Source: Halobacteriaceae archaeon Tc-Br11_E2g27 (GTDB lineage: Archaea > Halobacteriota > Halobacteria > Halobacteriales > Haloarculaceae). Taken from it: a DNA stretch of 8,288 bases. The position numbers were made by a program, and so were the translations under genes. The notes under the pieces are model-generated. The model saw only the letters and a program-made list of their open reading frames with translations, made no database searches and was not told the DNA's origin. The stretch's first letter is position 1, and each line of letters opens with the position of its first letter. The DNA lies in NCBI GenBank assembly GCA_001564135.1, contig LKNH01000108.1, forward strand, positions 1-8,288, given 5' to 3'. This document shows positions 1 through 5,747 of the stretch, piece by piece.

Positions 1-181
1 CCAACTTGACTGCTCGTTCGAGATGCGAGCGACCGGCGACGTATCGCGCGTCGAAGACCTGAATCGTCGTGTCGTACTCTTCCTGTAACGCCGCAATATC
101 CGCGACGAAGTCGTCGACTGACTCCACCGTTGCAATGCCTTCGACCGTCCGAAACGCGGGCGCGTCTTCCTCCGTTGTCAC
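1..181 (-). CDS. cgi121: KEOPS complex subunit Cgi121 (N-terminal part, runs off the window)
   Basis: This is the first 60 residues of a gene continuing past the left edge. Cgi121 is an accessory subunit of the KEOPS complex (Kae1, Bud32, Cgi121, Pcc1), which makes the t6A modification at position 37 of ANN-decoding tRNAs. In this complex Cgi121 binds Bud32 and helps recruit tRNA. The recognisable stretch is around residues 40-58, reading IQVFDARYVAGRSHLERAV, which matches the haloarchaeal Cgi121 pattern of FDARYV followed by R-x-HLERA. The start is GTG at 181-179. Its G is the last base of the hel308 stop codon TAG, so the genes overlap by one base and translation is probably coupled. A hel308-cgi121 order is, from memory, common in haloarchaea. 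The main uncertainty is the missing C-terminal part. Confidence 0.82.
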   Translation of the reverse strand, partial: MTTEEDAPAFRTVEGIATVESVDDFVADIAALQEEYDTTIQVFDARYVAGRSHLERAVKL

Positions 182-2466
182 TAAAAATCACCCAGATTCG
201 CCTGTCCGCCATCGGATGAGGGTTCGGTATCACCGTCGCCAGCGTCGCCGATATCGAGCGCGTCCGTCACCGATTCGGCGGGTGTCACCTCGCCCATCGC
301 TGGCTCGCGGTGTCCGACGTTTTCGAGTATGGACTCCGCAGTTTTTTCCCGGCCACGCAGGGCAGCGAGGACGACCGATTTGTCCCCCTCGCGGAGGTCA
401 GCACGGCTTTCGATGCCTGCTTCGTAGAGACGACGGGCGCGCTTTCGACCCACACCACGAACCCCCGCGAGGTCGACCAGTTCCTCTCGAACGCCGTGTT
501 CGACGCGAAGGCGTGCCTCTCTGATGGCCGGGCTGACGCCAAGCCCGCGCTCGGTCGCCAGCGATTCCGCTGCACCGAGCAACCATTGTGCGGTATCAAC
601 TTTCCCGCGGATATCACCCGGCCCGATGCTGTATCGTTCCGTGATGGTATCTTCATCGAGTTCGCTTGCCCAGTCTTCGAGCAGTCGGGCAGTTTTGGTG
701 GCTGATAGCCAGTCCTCGAAGGCGTCGTCAAACTCGGAGGGTGCACGCCCGAGCAGTTCCTCTTCCCGTTCGTAGGCAAGCATAGTGTACTCCTCCTCAT
801 CACCGGAGCGGAGATACAGTTCGTACATATCCGGCGTCCTGCTGATGAGGTGATAGAGAGCAAATGCCGTCATCTGTGTCTCTGTTTCCTGCTGTGCGTC
901 TGCAAGCCCGTCCAGTATCTCTGCCGCGCTCATCGGGTCGAGATAAAGCCGAGAAACAGTGTGACCCAGACTCGTTGCAGCGAGCGTCCCATCGATTCGT
1001 TCCAGAAAGTCGTTCACTTCCAGATACTCGATGACAGTATCCATCACTGACTGCAACTGGTCGCGGTCAGCGGCCTGCTCGGCATAGAGTGTTCCTTCGA
1101 GGAATTCGAGGAGTTCGTCGCGTGACCGGGCGAATCCAGATGCGATAGTTGCAAGAATGTGTGTCCGCAGTGCAGGTTCGGCAGCCAGTTTCGACCGGAC
1201 AGGTTCGGGTTCCGCCCAGACATACCGCTCGAAGAGTTCGTCGAGTTCGTCGTGACCAGAAGCAAGCAGCACGGCCTCGCCATAGGGGTCAAGCCCCGGG
1301 CGGCCGGCCCGTCCCATCATCTGATGGACCTCAAGCACCGAAAGTGGCTGCATCCCGCCGATTGTTCCATCATACCGTCGCCAGTCACGAACGACCACTC
1401 GACGAGAGGGAGTATTCACACCGGCGGCGAGCGTCGGCGTTGCACAGACGACCTTGATGAGGCGATCGCGAAAGGCGTCCTCAACGAGCGAACGATGGTC
1501 ACGGGCAAGGCCGGCATGGTGAAAGGCAGCGCCCTTCTCGACAGCGTCTGCGAGGTCATCGCTGGTGTCGGTATCGCTCACGTCGCGAATCTGTGTGGCT
1601 ATCTCGGCGAGTTCCGCCCGTTCGTCGCCGCTGAGAAATGCCTCAGTCGTTCCACCGAGTCGCCGTGCGGCCGATTCAGCATTGCGCCGCGAGTTGACAA
1701 AAACAAGGGTTGACCCGTCGTCTTCGAGCGTATCGCGGACAATAGCAGCCTCCTGACTCTCGCTCGACCGGAGGGCAAGCCGTTCCTGACTCCCATCTTC
1801 CAGATGCAGTGCATCGCCGAAATGAACGCCTTTCTGCAGTTCGATTGGTCGCCAGTCCGAATCGACCAGTGCACCGTCAAGCCACTCAGCGAGCGCCTCC
1901 GGGTTCCCAATCGTTGCCGAGAGGGCTACCGTCTGGAGCGCCGGGTTGAGCGAGCGGAGTTTCGCCAGCGTTACTTCGAGTGTCGGGCCGCGGTTACCAT
2001 CATCGACCAGATGGACCTCATCGGAGACGACACAACCGAGGTCATCCAGCCAGGGGGCGTCGTTTCGAACGAGCGAGTCGACTTTCTCGCTCGTCGCGAC
2101 GATGATATCCTTATCAGCGAGCCAGCCACCGTCCGATTCGTAGTTGCCAGTTGAGACACCGACGGAGAGCCCGTACTGCTCGAACTGCTCAAACTCCTCG
2201 CGCTTTTCGCTTGCCAGTGCACGAAGGGGGACAATATAGAGCGCTTTGCCGCCCGTTTCCGTGTCACGGGCAACAGTCGACAGCATCGCCAACGTGGCAA
2301 TCAGCGTCTTGCCGCTTGCAGTCGGTATCGACGCGACAAGGTTTTCGCCCTCAGTAACCCCTTTTTCGACGGCCTCGGCCTGCGGTGGATAGAGTTCCTC
2401 GATACCATCCTCCTGTAAATGAGTGACAAACCAATCGGGAATTCCCGGAATCTCCGCAATATCCAT
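181..2466 (-). CDS. hel308: ATP-dependent DNA helicase Hel308
   Basis: A 761-residue superfamily 2 (Ski2-like) 3'-5' DNA helicase, acting at stalled or damaged replication forks. Helicase motifs appear in order: Q-motif-like LYPPQAEAV (25-33), Walker A SIPTASGKT (46-54), DEVH (149-152), SAT (183-185), LVFVNSRRNAE (254-264), motif V ATPTLAAGVNTPSRR (342-356) and motif VI QMMGRAGRP (382-390). The middle and C-terminal parts correspond to the winged-helix and ratchet domains. A helix-hairpin-helix segment follows (about 663-700, LAGVRGVGRKRARRLYEAGI). After an acidic linker the protein ends in QANLGDF (755-761), which fits the archaeal PCNA-binding PIP-box pattern Q-x-x-L-x-x-F. The length is normal for the family. 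The ATG at 2466 lies 27 bases downstream of a TTTAAA box, consistent with a leaderless mRNA. No key residue appears to be missing. Confidence 0.97.
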   Translation of the reverse strand: MDIAEIPGIPDWFVTHLQEDGIEELYPPQAEAVEKGVTEGENLVASIPTASGKTLIATLAMLSTVARDTETGGKALYIVPLRALASEKREEFEQFEQYGLSVGVSTGNYESDGGWLADKDIIVATSEKVDSLVRNDAPWLDDLGCVVSDEVHLVDDGNRGPTLEVTLAKLRSLNPALQTVALSATIGNPEALAEWLDGALVDSDWRPIELQKGVHFGDALHLEDGSQERLALRSSESQEAAIVRDTLEDDGSTLVFVNSRRNAESAARRLGGTTEAFLSGDERAELAEIATQIRDVSDTDTSDDLADAVEKGAAFHHAGLARDHRSLVEDAFRDRLIKVVCATPTLAAGVNTPSRRVVVRDWRRYDGTIGGMQPLSVLEVHQMMGRAGRPGLDPYGEAVLLASGHDELDELFERYVWAEPEPVRSKLAAEPALRTHILATIASGFARSRDELLEFLEGTLYAEQAADRDQLQSVMDTVIEYLEVNDFLERIDGTLAATSLGHTVSRLYLDPMSAAEILDGLADAQQETETQMTAFALYHLISRTPDMYELYLRSGDEEEYTMLAYEREEELLGRAPSEFDDAFEDWLSATKTARLLEDWASELDEDTITERYSIGPGDIRGKVDTAQWLLGAAESLATERGLGVSPAIREARLRVEHGVREELVDLAGVRGVGRKRARRLYEAGIESRADLREGDKSVVLAALRGREKTAESILENVGHREPAMGEVTPAESVTDALDIGDAGDGDTEPSSDGGQANLGDF

Positions 2467-2492
2467 TATCTGTTCTTTCAGTCGTCACCCTG

Positions 2493-2498
2493 TTTAAA
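2493..2498 (-). promoter_or_regulatory. TATA-like box TTTAAA for hel308 (palindromic)
   Basis: TTTAAA ends 27 bases upstream of the hel308 ATG at 2466, the usual place for an archaeal TATA box when transcription starts at or next to the start codon. The hexamer is self-complementary, so it could also direct plus-strand transcription toward the aldo/keto reductase, with a start near 2520 and a leader of roughly 45-50 bases. Confidence 0.6.
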
Positions 2499-2537
2499 TG
2501 CTCGCTCGCAATCAGCAAAATTCGACTGGTGGGCCGT

Positions 2538-2543
2538 CTTTTT
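2538..2543 (+). promoter_or_regulatory. Candidate TATA-like box for the aldo/keto reductase gene
   Basis: The T-rich stretch CTTTTT lies about 25-30 bases upstream of the two possible ATG starts at 2564 and 2570. This position would suit a near-leaderless transcript. It is a weak match on its own and competes with the palindromic TTTAAA at 2493-2498 as the promoter of this gene. Confidence 0.35.
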
Positions 2544-2569
2544 GGTGCCAGCGCCCAACAAATATGTGT

Positions 2570-3418
2570 ATGAGTTCAGACAACAGCAAGACGTTCGATA
2601 TTGGGGGCGAACTGACAGTCAACCGGCTTGGCTACGGCGCAATGCGTGTGACCGGTGAGAACATTATCGGCGCACCAGAGGATGAAGACAACGCAAAAGC
2701 GGTGCTCCAGCGGGCCGTTGAACTCGGCGTGGATTTCATCGATACCGCGGATTCCTACGGCCCAGGCGTCAGCGAACGCCTGATTCGTGAAAGCGGCGTG
2801 ACCGAGGATGCCGTCGTCGCAACGAAAGCCGGACTCCTTCGGAACAAATCCGGCGAATGGCTTCCACATGGCGAACCCGATTACATCAAAAATCAGGCAC
2901 TTGTGAGCCGAGACAGGCTGGGTGTTGACAGCATCGACGTCTACCAGCTGCATACGCCCCGTTCGGACACGCCGCTCGAAGAGAGCATCACCGCCTTTGC
3001 CGAACTGAAAGATGATGGAATTGTCGACCACGTCGGTCTCTCGAACGTCAGCGTCGACCAGCTCGAACTGGCCCGTGACCACGTCGACATTGTGACCGTT
3101 CAGAACCAGTATAACATCGGGAAACGCGATGACGAGGACGTACTCGAAGCCTGTGAAGAGTACGGGATTGGATTTATCCCGTGGTATCCGTTGGCAGCAG
3201 GTGAAGTCGATGGGATGGAGGCTGTTCTCAGCGACGTTGCCGACGAGCACGACGCGAGCAGCTATCAGATTGCCCTCGCGTGGTTGCTTGCACACTCGGA
3301 CGTGATGCTCCCGATTCCGGGAACATCCAGTCTAGAACATCTCAAAGAGAACGTCGCTTCCGGGGAAATCGAACTCACGGACGAACAGTACAATCAGATT
3401 GATTCCTTCGGGCGGTGA
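2570..3418 (+). CDS. Aldo/keto reductase
   Basis: A 282-residue NAD(P)H-dependent oxidoreductase of the aldo/keto reductase family, which reduces aldehydes and ketones in the cytoplasm. The catalytic tetrad is visible: Asp58 in FIDTAD, Tyr63 in SYG, Lys86 in VATKAG and His128 in YQLHTP. The late segment LPIPGTSSLEHLKENV resembles the family's cofactor-binding motif, and NQYN is the usual strand-end motif. GVGLSN-like sequence is present as HVGLSN. The physiological substrate cannot be read from sequence. I chose ATG 2570 (protein starts MSSDNSKTFD). ATG 2564, two codons earlier, is equally possible. The in-frame ATG at 2498 is unlikely because it sits on the TTTAAA box and adds a non-conserved-looking, less acidic extension. 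The gene is divergent from hel308 and convergent with the next gene. Confidence 0.93.
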   Translation: MSSDNSKTFDIGGELTVNRLGYGAMRVTGENIIGAPEDEDNAKAVLQRAVELGVDFIDTADSYGPGVSERLIRESGVTEDAVVATKAGLLRNKSGEWLPHGEPDYIKNQALVSRDRLGVDSIDVYQLHTPRSDTPLEESITAFAELKDDGIVDHVGLSNVSVDQLELARDHVDIVTVQNQYNIGKRDDEDVLEACEEYGIGFIPWYPLAAGEVDGMEAVLSDVADEHDASSYQIALAWLLAHSDVMLPIPGTSSLEHLKENVASGEIELTDEQYNQIDSFGR

Positions 3419-3427
3419 AATCACAGC

Positions 3428-3442
3428 AGGCTGAGAGAGCCT
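3428..3442. terminator. Small hairpin between convergent genes
   Basis: AGGCT, a five-base GAGAG loop, then AGCCT form a perfect 5-bp stem in the 23-base gap between the convergent aldo/keto reductase and membrane-protein genes. It lacks a clear T-tract on either strand, so a termination role for one or both transcripts is only a suggestion from position. Confidence 0.25.
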
Positions 3443-3882
3443 CAAATCCGCGACCGATACCGACTAAGCTCCGGCCAGTGGTTCAGCGCCCAGTAGCCCA
3501 GGCCAGTGCCGATAAGTCCCGCTGCGAGGATATAAAAGAGCAGCTGTGAGGCAACGACCTCCTCCCGGTTCTGAAGGAGGAACGTGATACCTTCACCACC
3601 GAACGTGACCAACAGAAAGGTGAAAAGGCCGCCAACACCGGCGATAACGAGTACCTGCAACGCCTCGTTACGGCTTTCTTCAAGCAAGACAATTGCGCCG
3701 ACAAACGCCAGTGCGGTGACCAGAACGTAAAACGGCAGTCGCTCGGTAACACCGGTCACTGAGCCAGTAAGGAGTCCAACGATACCGAGAAATGCAGCCG
3801 TCAAAGCGACTGTCGAAACAGCGACAAATGCGCCTGCACGTGCGAGCGTTGCTTTTCCCCATCGGCGACCTGCCATTCCCAT
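3442..3882 (-). CDS. Hypothetical four-helix membrane protein
   Basis: I do not recognise this 146-residue protein. It has four hydrophobic segments at about residues 17-40, 50-68, 75-94 and 111-133, so it should be an integral membrane protein. The N-terminus is basic (Arg6, Arg7, Lys10, Arg15) and the C-terminal tail ends in RYRSRI, placing both ends probably on the cytoplasmic side by the positive-inside rule. Helix three to four is joined by a GGEGITFLLQNREE segment. No catalytic motif or metal ligands are evident. The start ATG at 3882 sits 25-29 bases from a TTTTA box. ATG at 3876 is an alternative two codons in. It lies 69 bases after another small membrane-protein gene on the same strand, which may or may not be co-transcribed. 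Confidence 0.82.
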   Translation of the reverse strand: MGMAGRRWGKATLARAGAFVAVSTVALTAAFLGIVGLLTGSVTGVTERLPFYVLVTALAFVGAIVLLEESRNEALQVLVIAGVGGLFTFLLVTFGGEGITFLLQNREEVVASQLLFYILAAGLIGTGLGYWALNHWPELSRYRSRI

Positions 3883-3906
3883 ACTCGCGTCGTCTACCGG
3901 GAGTGC

Positions 3907-3911
3907 TAAAA
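3907..3911 (-). promoter_or_regulatory. TATA-like box upstream of the 146-residue membrane protein
   Basis: On the minus strand the sequence reads TTCTTTTAGC, with TTTTA 25-29 bases before the ATG at 3882. The spacing fits a leaderless transcript, so this gene can probably be expressed independently of the upstream membrane-protein gene. Confidence 0.45.
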
Positions 3912-3932
3912 GAATACCGTCGTCGGGCCGAG

Positions 3933-3951
3933 TGTTGTCACTAACACAACA
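3933..3951. repeat. Inverted repeat TGTTGT-7-ACAACA
   Basis: A perfect 6-bp inverted repeat with a 7-base spacer (CACTAAC on the plus strand) lies directly after the stop codon of the 136-residue membrane-protein gene and about 22 bases upstream of the TATA-like box of the 146-residue one. It could be a 3'-end hairpin for the first gene or an operator for the second. There is no T-tract after it on the minus strand. Confidence 0.4.
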
Positions 3952-4362
3952 TTAGCTCGTGTTGCGAGATTCGAAATCGGGGACCACAACAAAACGATAA
4001 TACACCGTTAGCAACACGAGGATACCAAGATAGCCACCGCCATAGACCACGGCGGAGTAGCCATCGACAGCAATCAAGTAAAACACAGCAAAGCCACCGC
4101 CCAGAATGCTGAGTAAGAAGGCAAGATGAAGGCCATCCGTGGTGCGAACCTGCAGCGAAGACCCAGTCAGGAGTCGGAGTGTGATTGTCCCAACAGTCAG
4201 GAAGGCCCACGTGACCAGTGGGAATCCGAGAACGGTCCAGACGGTTGCCTCAAGCTGGGAGTTTTCGGTAATAATGAACGCCCAGCCAGTGAGGGCAAGC
4301 GCAGCCCATGCAATACTCCGCCAGAGCTCCTCACGCAAGAGTTGTCGGAATTCGGTGCTCAT
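3952..4362 (-). CDS. Hypothetical four-helix membrane protein
   Basis: An unrecognised 136-residue protein. A short charged N-terminus (MSTEFRQLLREELWR) is followed by four hydrophobic segments at about residues 14-32, 39-66, 77-98 and 101-123, then a polar tail ending VVVPDFESRNTS. Apart from membrane location no function can be deduced. I chose ATG 4362 over an in-frame ATG at 4422 because a TTATAG box lies 24-29 bases upstream of 4362, and because the 20 extra residues would be read through that promoter and be strongly basic and unlike the rest of the protein. The gene is divergent from a tiny membrane-protein gene at 4479 and sits upstream of a second four-helix protein on the same strand. 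I see no convincing similarity between the two. Confidence 0.8.
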   Translation of the reverse strand: MSTEFRQLLREELWRSIAWAALALTGWAFIITENSQLEATVWTVLGFPLVTWAFLTVGTITLRLLTGSSLQVRTTDGLHLAFLLSILGGGFAVFYLIAVDGYSAVVYGGGYLGILVLLTVYYRFVVVPDFESRNTS

Positions 4363-4385
4363 AGGAAGTCTTCGAGAAAGAGAGG

Positions 4386-4391
4386 CTATAA
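4386..4391 (-). promoter_or_regulatory. TATA-like box TTATAG for the 136-residue membrane protein
   Basis: TTATAG on the minus strand lies 24-29 bases before ATG 4362, the expected distance for leaderless transcription, and it supports that start codon. Read on the plus strand the same bases give CTATAA, which could act as a promoter in the opposite direction with a start near 4412-4415. Confidence 0.55.
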
Positions 4392-4411
4392 CCCACCACC
4401 CGCGTCTCACA

Positions 4412-4433
4412 GGCTGAAACACAGGGTTCAGCC
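4412..4433. repeat. Inverted repeat GGCTGAA-8-TTCAGCC in a divergent promoter region
   Basis: A perfect 7-bp inverted repeat with an 8-base spacer. It is centred between the minus-strand TATA-like box at 4386-4391 and the plus-strand T-rich box at 4450-4455, about 17-20 bases from each. This position suits an operator for a dimeric regulator controlling both divergent genes. If a plus-strand transcript starts near 4412, it would instead form a leader hairpin. Confidence 0.5.
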
Positions 4434-4447
4434 ACAGTAGCCGAAAC

Positions 4448-4475
4448 CTCTTTTTCGAGTGCTATCGAAAGGGAG
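4448..4475 (+). promoter_or_regulatory. 11-bp hairpin or inverted repeat just before the 38-residue gene
   Basis: The arms CTCTTTTTCGA (4448-4458) and TCGAAAGGGAG (4465-4475) pair over 11 positions, nine Watson-Crick and two G-T, around the loop GTGCTA. The left arm contains the only good TATA-like sequence (CTTTTT, 4450-4455, 24-29 bases before ATG 4479). The right arm contains GGGAG, a partial Shine-Dalgarno match ending three bases before the ATG. If transcription starts at the ATG this is an operator overlapping the promoter. If it starts further upstream it is an RNA hairpin covering the ribosome-binding region. Confidence 0.5.
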
Positions 4476-4478
4476 TAT

Positions 4479-4595
4479 ATGACTACGATAATCGTCGTCT
4501 CCATCCTTCTGTTGATACTGCTGTTTATTTTCTTCCTCTTTTTGATGATGCGCAGGACGGCAATGGGATTCAAGGAAGGAATGGAAGGGAAATGA
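4479..4595 (+). CDS. Small single-helix membrane protein, 38 residues
   Basis: The frame encodes 38 residues, starting MTTIIVVSILLLILLF and ending in FKEGMEGK, before a TGA stop. Residues 3-24 are one unbroken hydrophobic helix. The tail from MMRR onward is basic then mixed-charge, so the C-terminus is probably cytoplasmic. Evidence that it is a real gene: a TATA-like CTTTTT at the leaderless distance, GGGAG just before the ATG, a clean membrane-protein composition that random sequence rarely gives, and an otherwise empty gap between two genes. I do not recognise a family. It lies 59 bases upstream of the M29 aminopeptidase gene on the same strand and might share its transcript. The main doubt is its small size. 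Confidence 0.6.
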   Translation: MTTIIVVSILLLILLFIFFLFLMMRRTAMGFKEGMEGK

Positions 4596-4654
4596 CTGCA
4601 AGCGACCGGCGATAAACGGCAAACTGTTTGGTCCATGAGTTCAACGATTCTCAT

Positions 4655-5728
4655 ATGGACCCGCGTATTCGCGAACACGCACAGGTTATCGTCACCCATT
4701 CTGTAGATTTGCAGGAAGGAGACAACGTCGTCATTCGTGCACCCCCGGTTGCTGAAGACCTCGTGACTGCCCTCCACGAGGAGATTGGCGACCGTGGCGC
4801 AAACCCGCTGACTATCAGTACGAACGAACGGTTCGGTCGCGCGTATTTGCGAGCAGCCGACGAGTTCGAAACGCCGTCCCACCGGAAAGCGCTCATCGAG
4901 GAGACTGATGTCTATATTGCCATTCGGGCAAACACCAATGTCACCGAACAGAGCGACGTGCCACCGGAAACAAGCGCAAAACAACAGCAGGCACTGCAAC
5001 CAATTCTGGCCGAACGTCTCTCCAAGCGCTGGTGTCTCACCCAGTATCCCGCACCAGCTAACGCCCAACTCGCCGAAAGTTCGACCGAGGCCTACGAGAA
5101 TTTCGTCTGGGACGCTATCCTCAAAGACTGGGACGAAGTTCGCGAACACCAACAGCAGATGGTCGAGATTCTCGACCCCGCTGATGAGGTTCGAATCGTC
5201 TCTGGCGATGTCACGGACATAACGATGAGCGTCGCCGGTAACCCGACACTCAACGATTACGGTGAGAAAAACCTCCCCGGCGGCGAGGTGTTTACCGCCC
5301 CGGTTCCCGACAGCGTCGAAGGCGAGGTGCTGTTCGACAAGCCACTCTACACGCAGGGGCGGGAGGTAACCGGCGTTTACCTGCAGTTTGAGAACGGCAA
5401 GGTCGTCGAACATAGTGCTGAGAAGAATGAAGAACTGCTGACTGAAGTGTTAAACACCGACGACGGCGCTCGTCGACTCGGCGAACTCGGTATCGGAATG
5501 AACCGCGATATCAACCAGTTCACCTACAACATGCTCTTTGACGAAAAAATGGGCGATACCGTCCACATGGCGGTCGGCCGCGCCTACGATGAGACCGTCG
5601 GTGAAGAGAACGAGGGCAACGACAGCGCCGTTCACGTCGATATGATTGTCGATATGAGCGAGGACTCGTATATCGAGGTCGACGGCGAGCGCGTTCAGGA
5701 GAACGGAACGTTTGTTTTCGAGGAGTAA
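4655..5728 (+). CDS. M29-family metalloaminopeptidase
   Basis: A 357-residue aminopeptidase of the thermophilic-aminopeptidase family (MEROPS M29; bacterial relatives are AmpS and PepS). The family removes N-terminal residues from peptides in the cytoplasm using two divalent metals. The expected ligands are all visible: Glu211 in PGGEVFTAP, Glu277 in LGELGIGMN, His304 in GDTVHMAVGRAY, and His327 and Asp329 in AVHVDMIVD. The N-terminal half carries the family's VDLQEGDNVVI segment (residues 17-27). The length is a little under the roughly 410 residues of bacterial members. I chose ATG 4655 (protein starts MDPRIREHAQ, the usual family N-terminus). An upstream TTG at 4628 adds nine residues without family support. 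No strong promoter is visible directly upstream, although GATAAA at 4611-4616 could serve. It converges with a lipoprotein gene after 19 bases. Confidence 0.95.
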   Translation: MDPRIREHAQVIVTHSVDLQEGDNVVIRAPPVAEDLVTALHEEIGDRGANPLTISTNERFGRAYLRAADEFETPSHRKALIEETDVYIAIRANTNVTEQSDVPPETSAKQQQALQPILAERLSKRWCLTQYPAPANAQLAESSTEAYENFVWDAILKDWDEVREHQQQMVEILDPADEVRIVSGDVTDITMSVAGNPTLNDYGEKNLPGGEVFTAPVPDSVEGEVLFDKPLYTQGREVTGVYLQFENGKVVEHSAEKNEELLTEVLNTDDGARRLGELGIGMNRDINQFTYNMLFDEKMGDTVHMAVGRAYDETVGEENEGNDSAVHVDMIVDMSEDSYIEVDGERVQENGTFVFEE

Positions 5729-5747
5729 GCCTTCCAAATCAATCGAT

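Noticed and set aside
2498..2569. Upstream in-frame ATG extending the aldo/keto reductase by 24 residues
   Set aside because: It overlaps the TTTAAA promoter element, and the extension does not look like family sequence or a signal peptide.
2576..3295. A 239-codon open frame on the minus strand
   Set aside because: It lies antisense inside the aldo/keto reductase and shows no domain. The plus strand has an intact catalytic tetrad.
4363..4422. Upstream in-frame ATG extending the 136-residue membrane protein by 20 residues
   Set aside because: The extension would run through the TTATAG box, which is ideally spaced for the internal ATG 4362.
4331..5413. A 360-codon open frame on the minus strand
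   Set aside because: It is antisense to the M29 aminopeptidase, whose metal ligands are all present on the plus strand. Long antisense frames are common opposite haloarchaeal genes because of codon bias.
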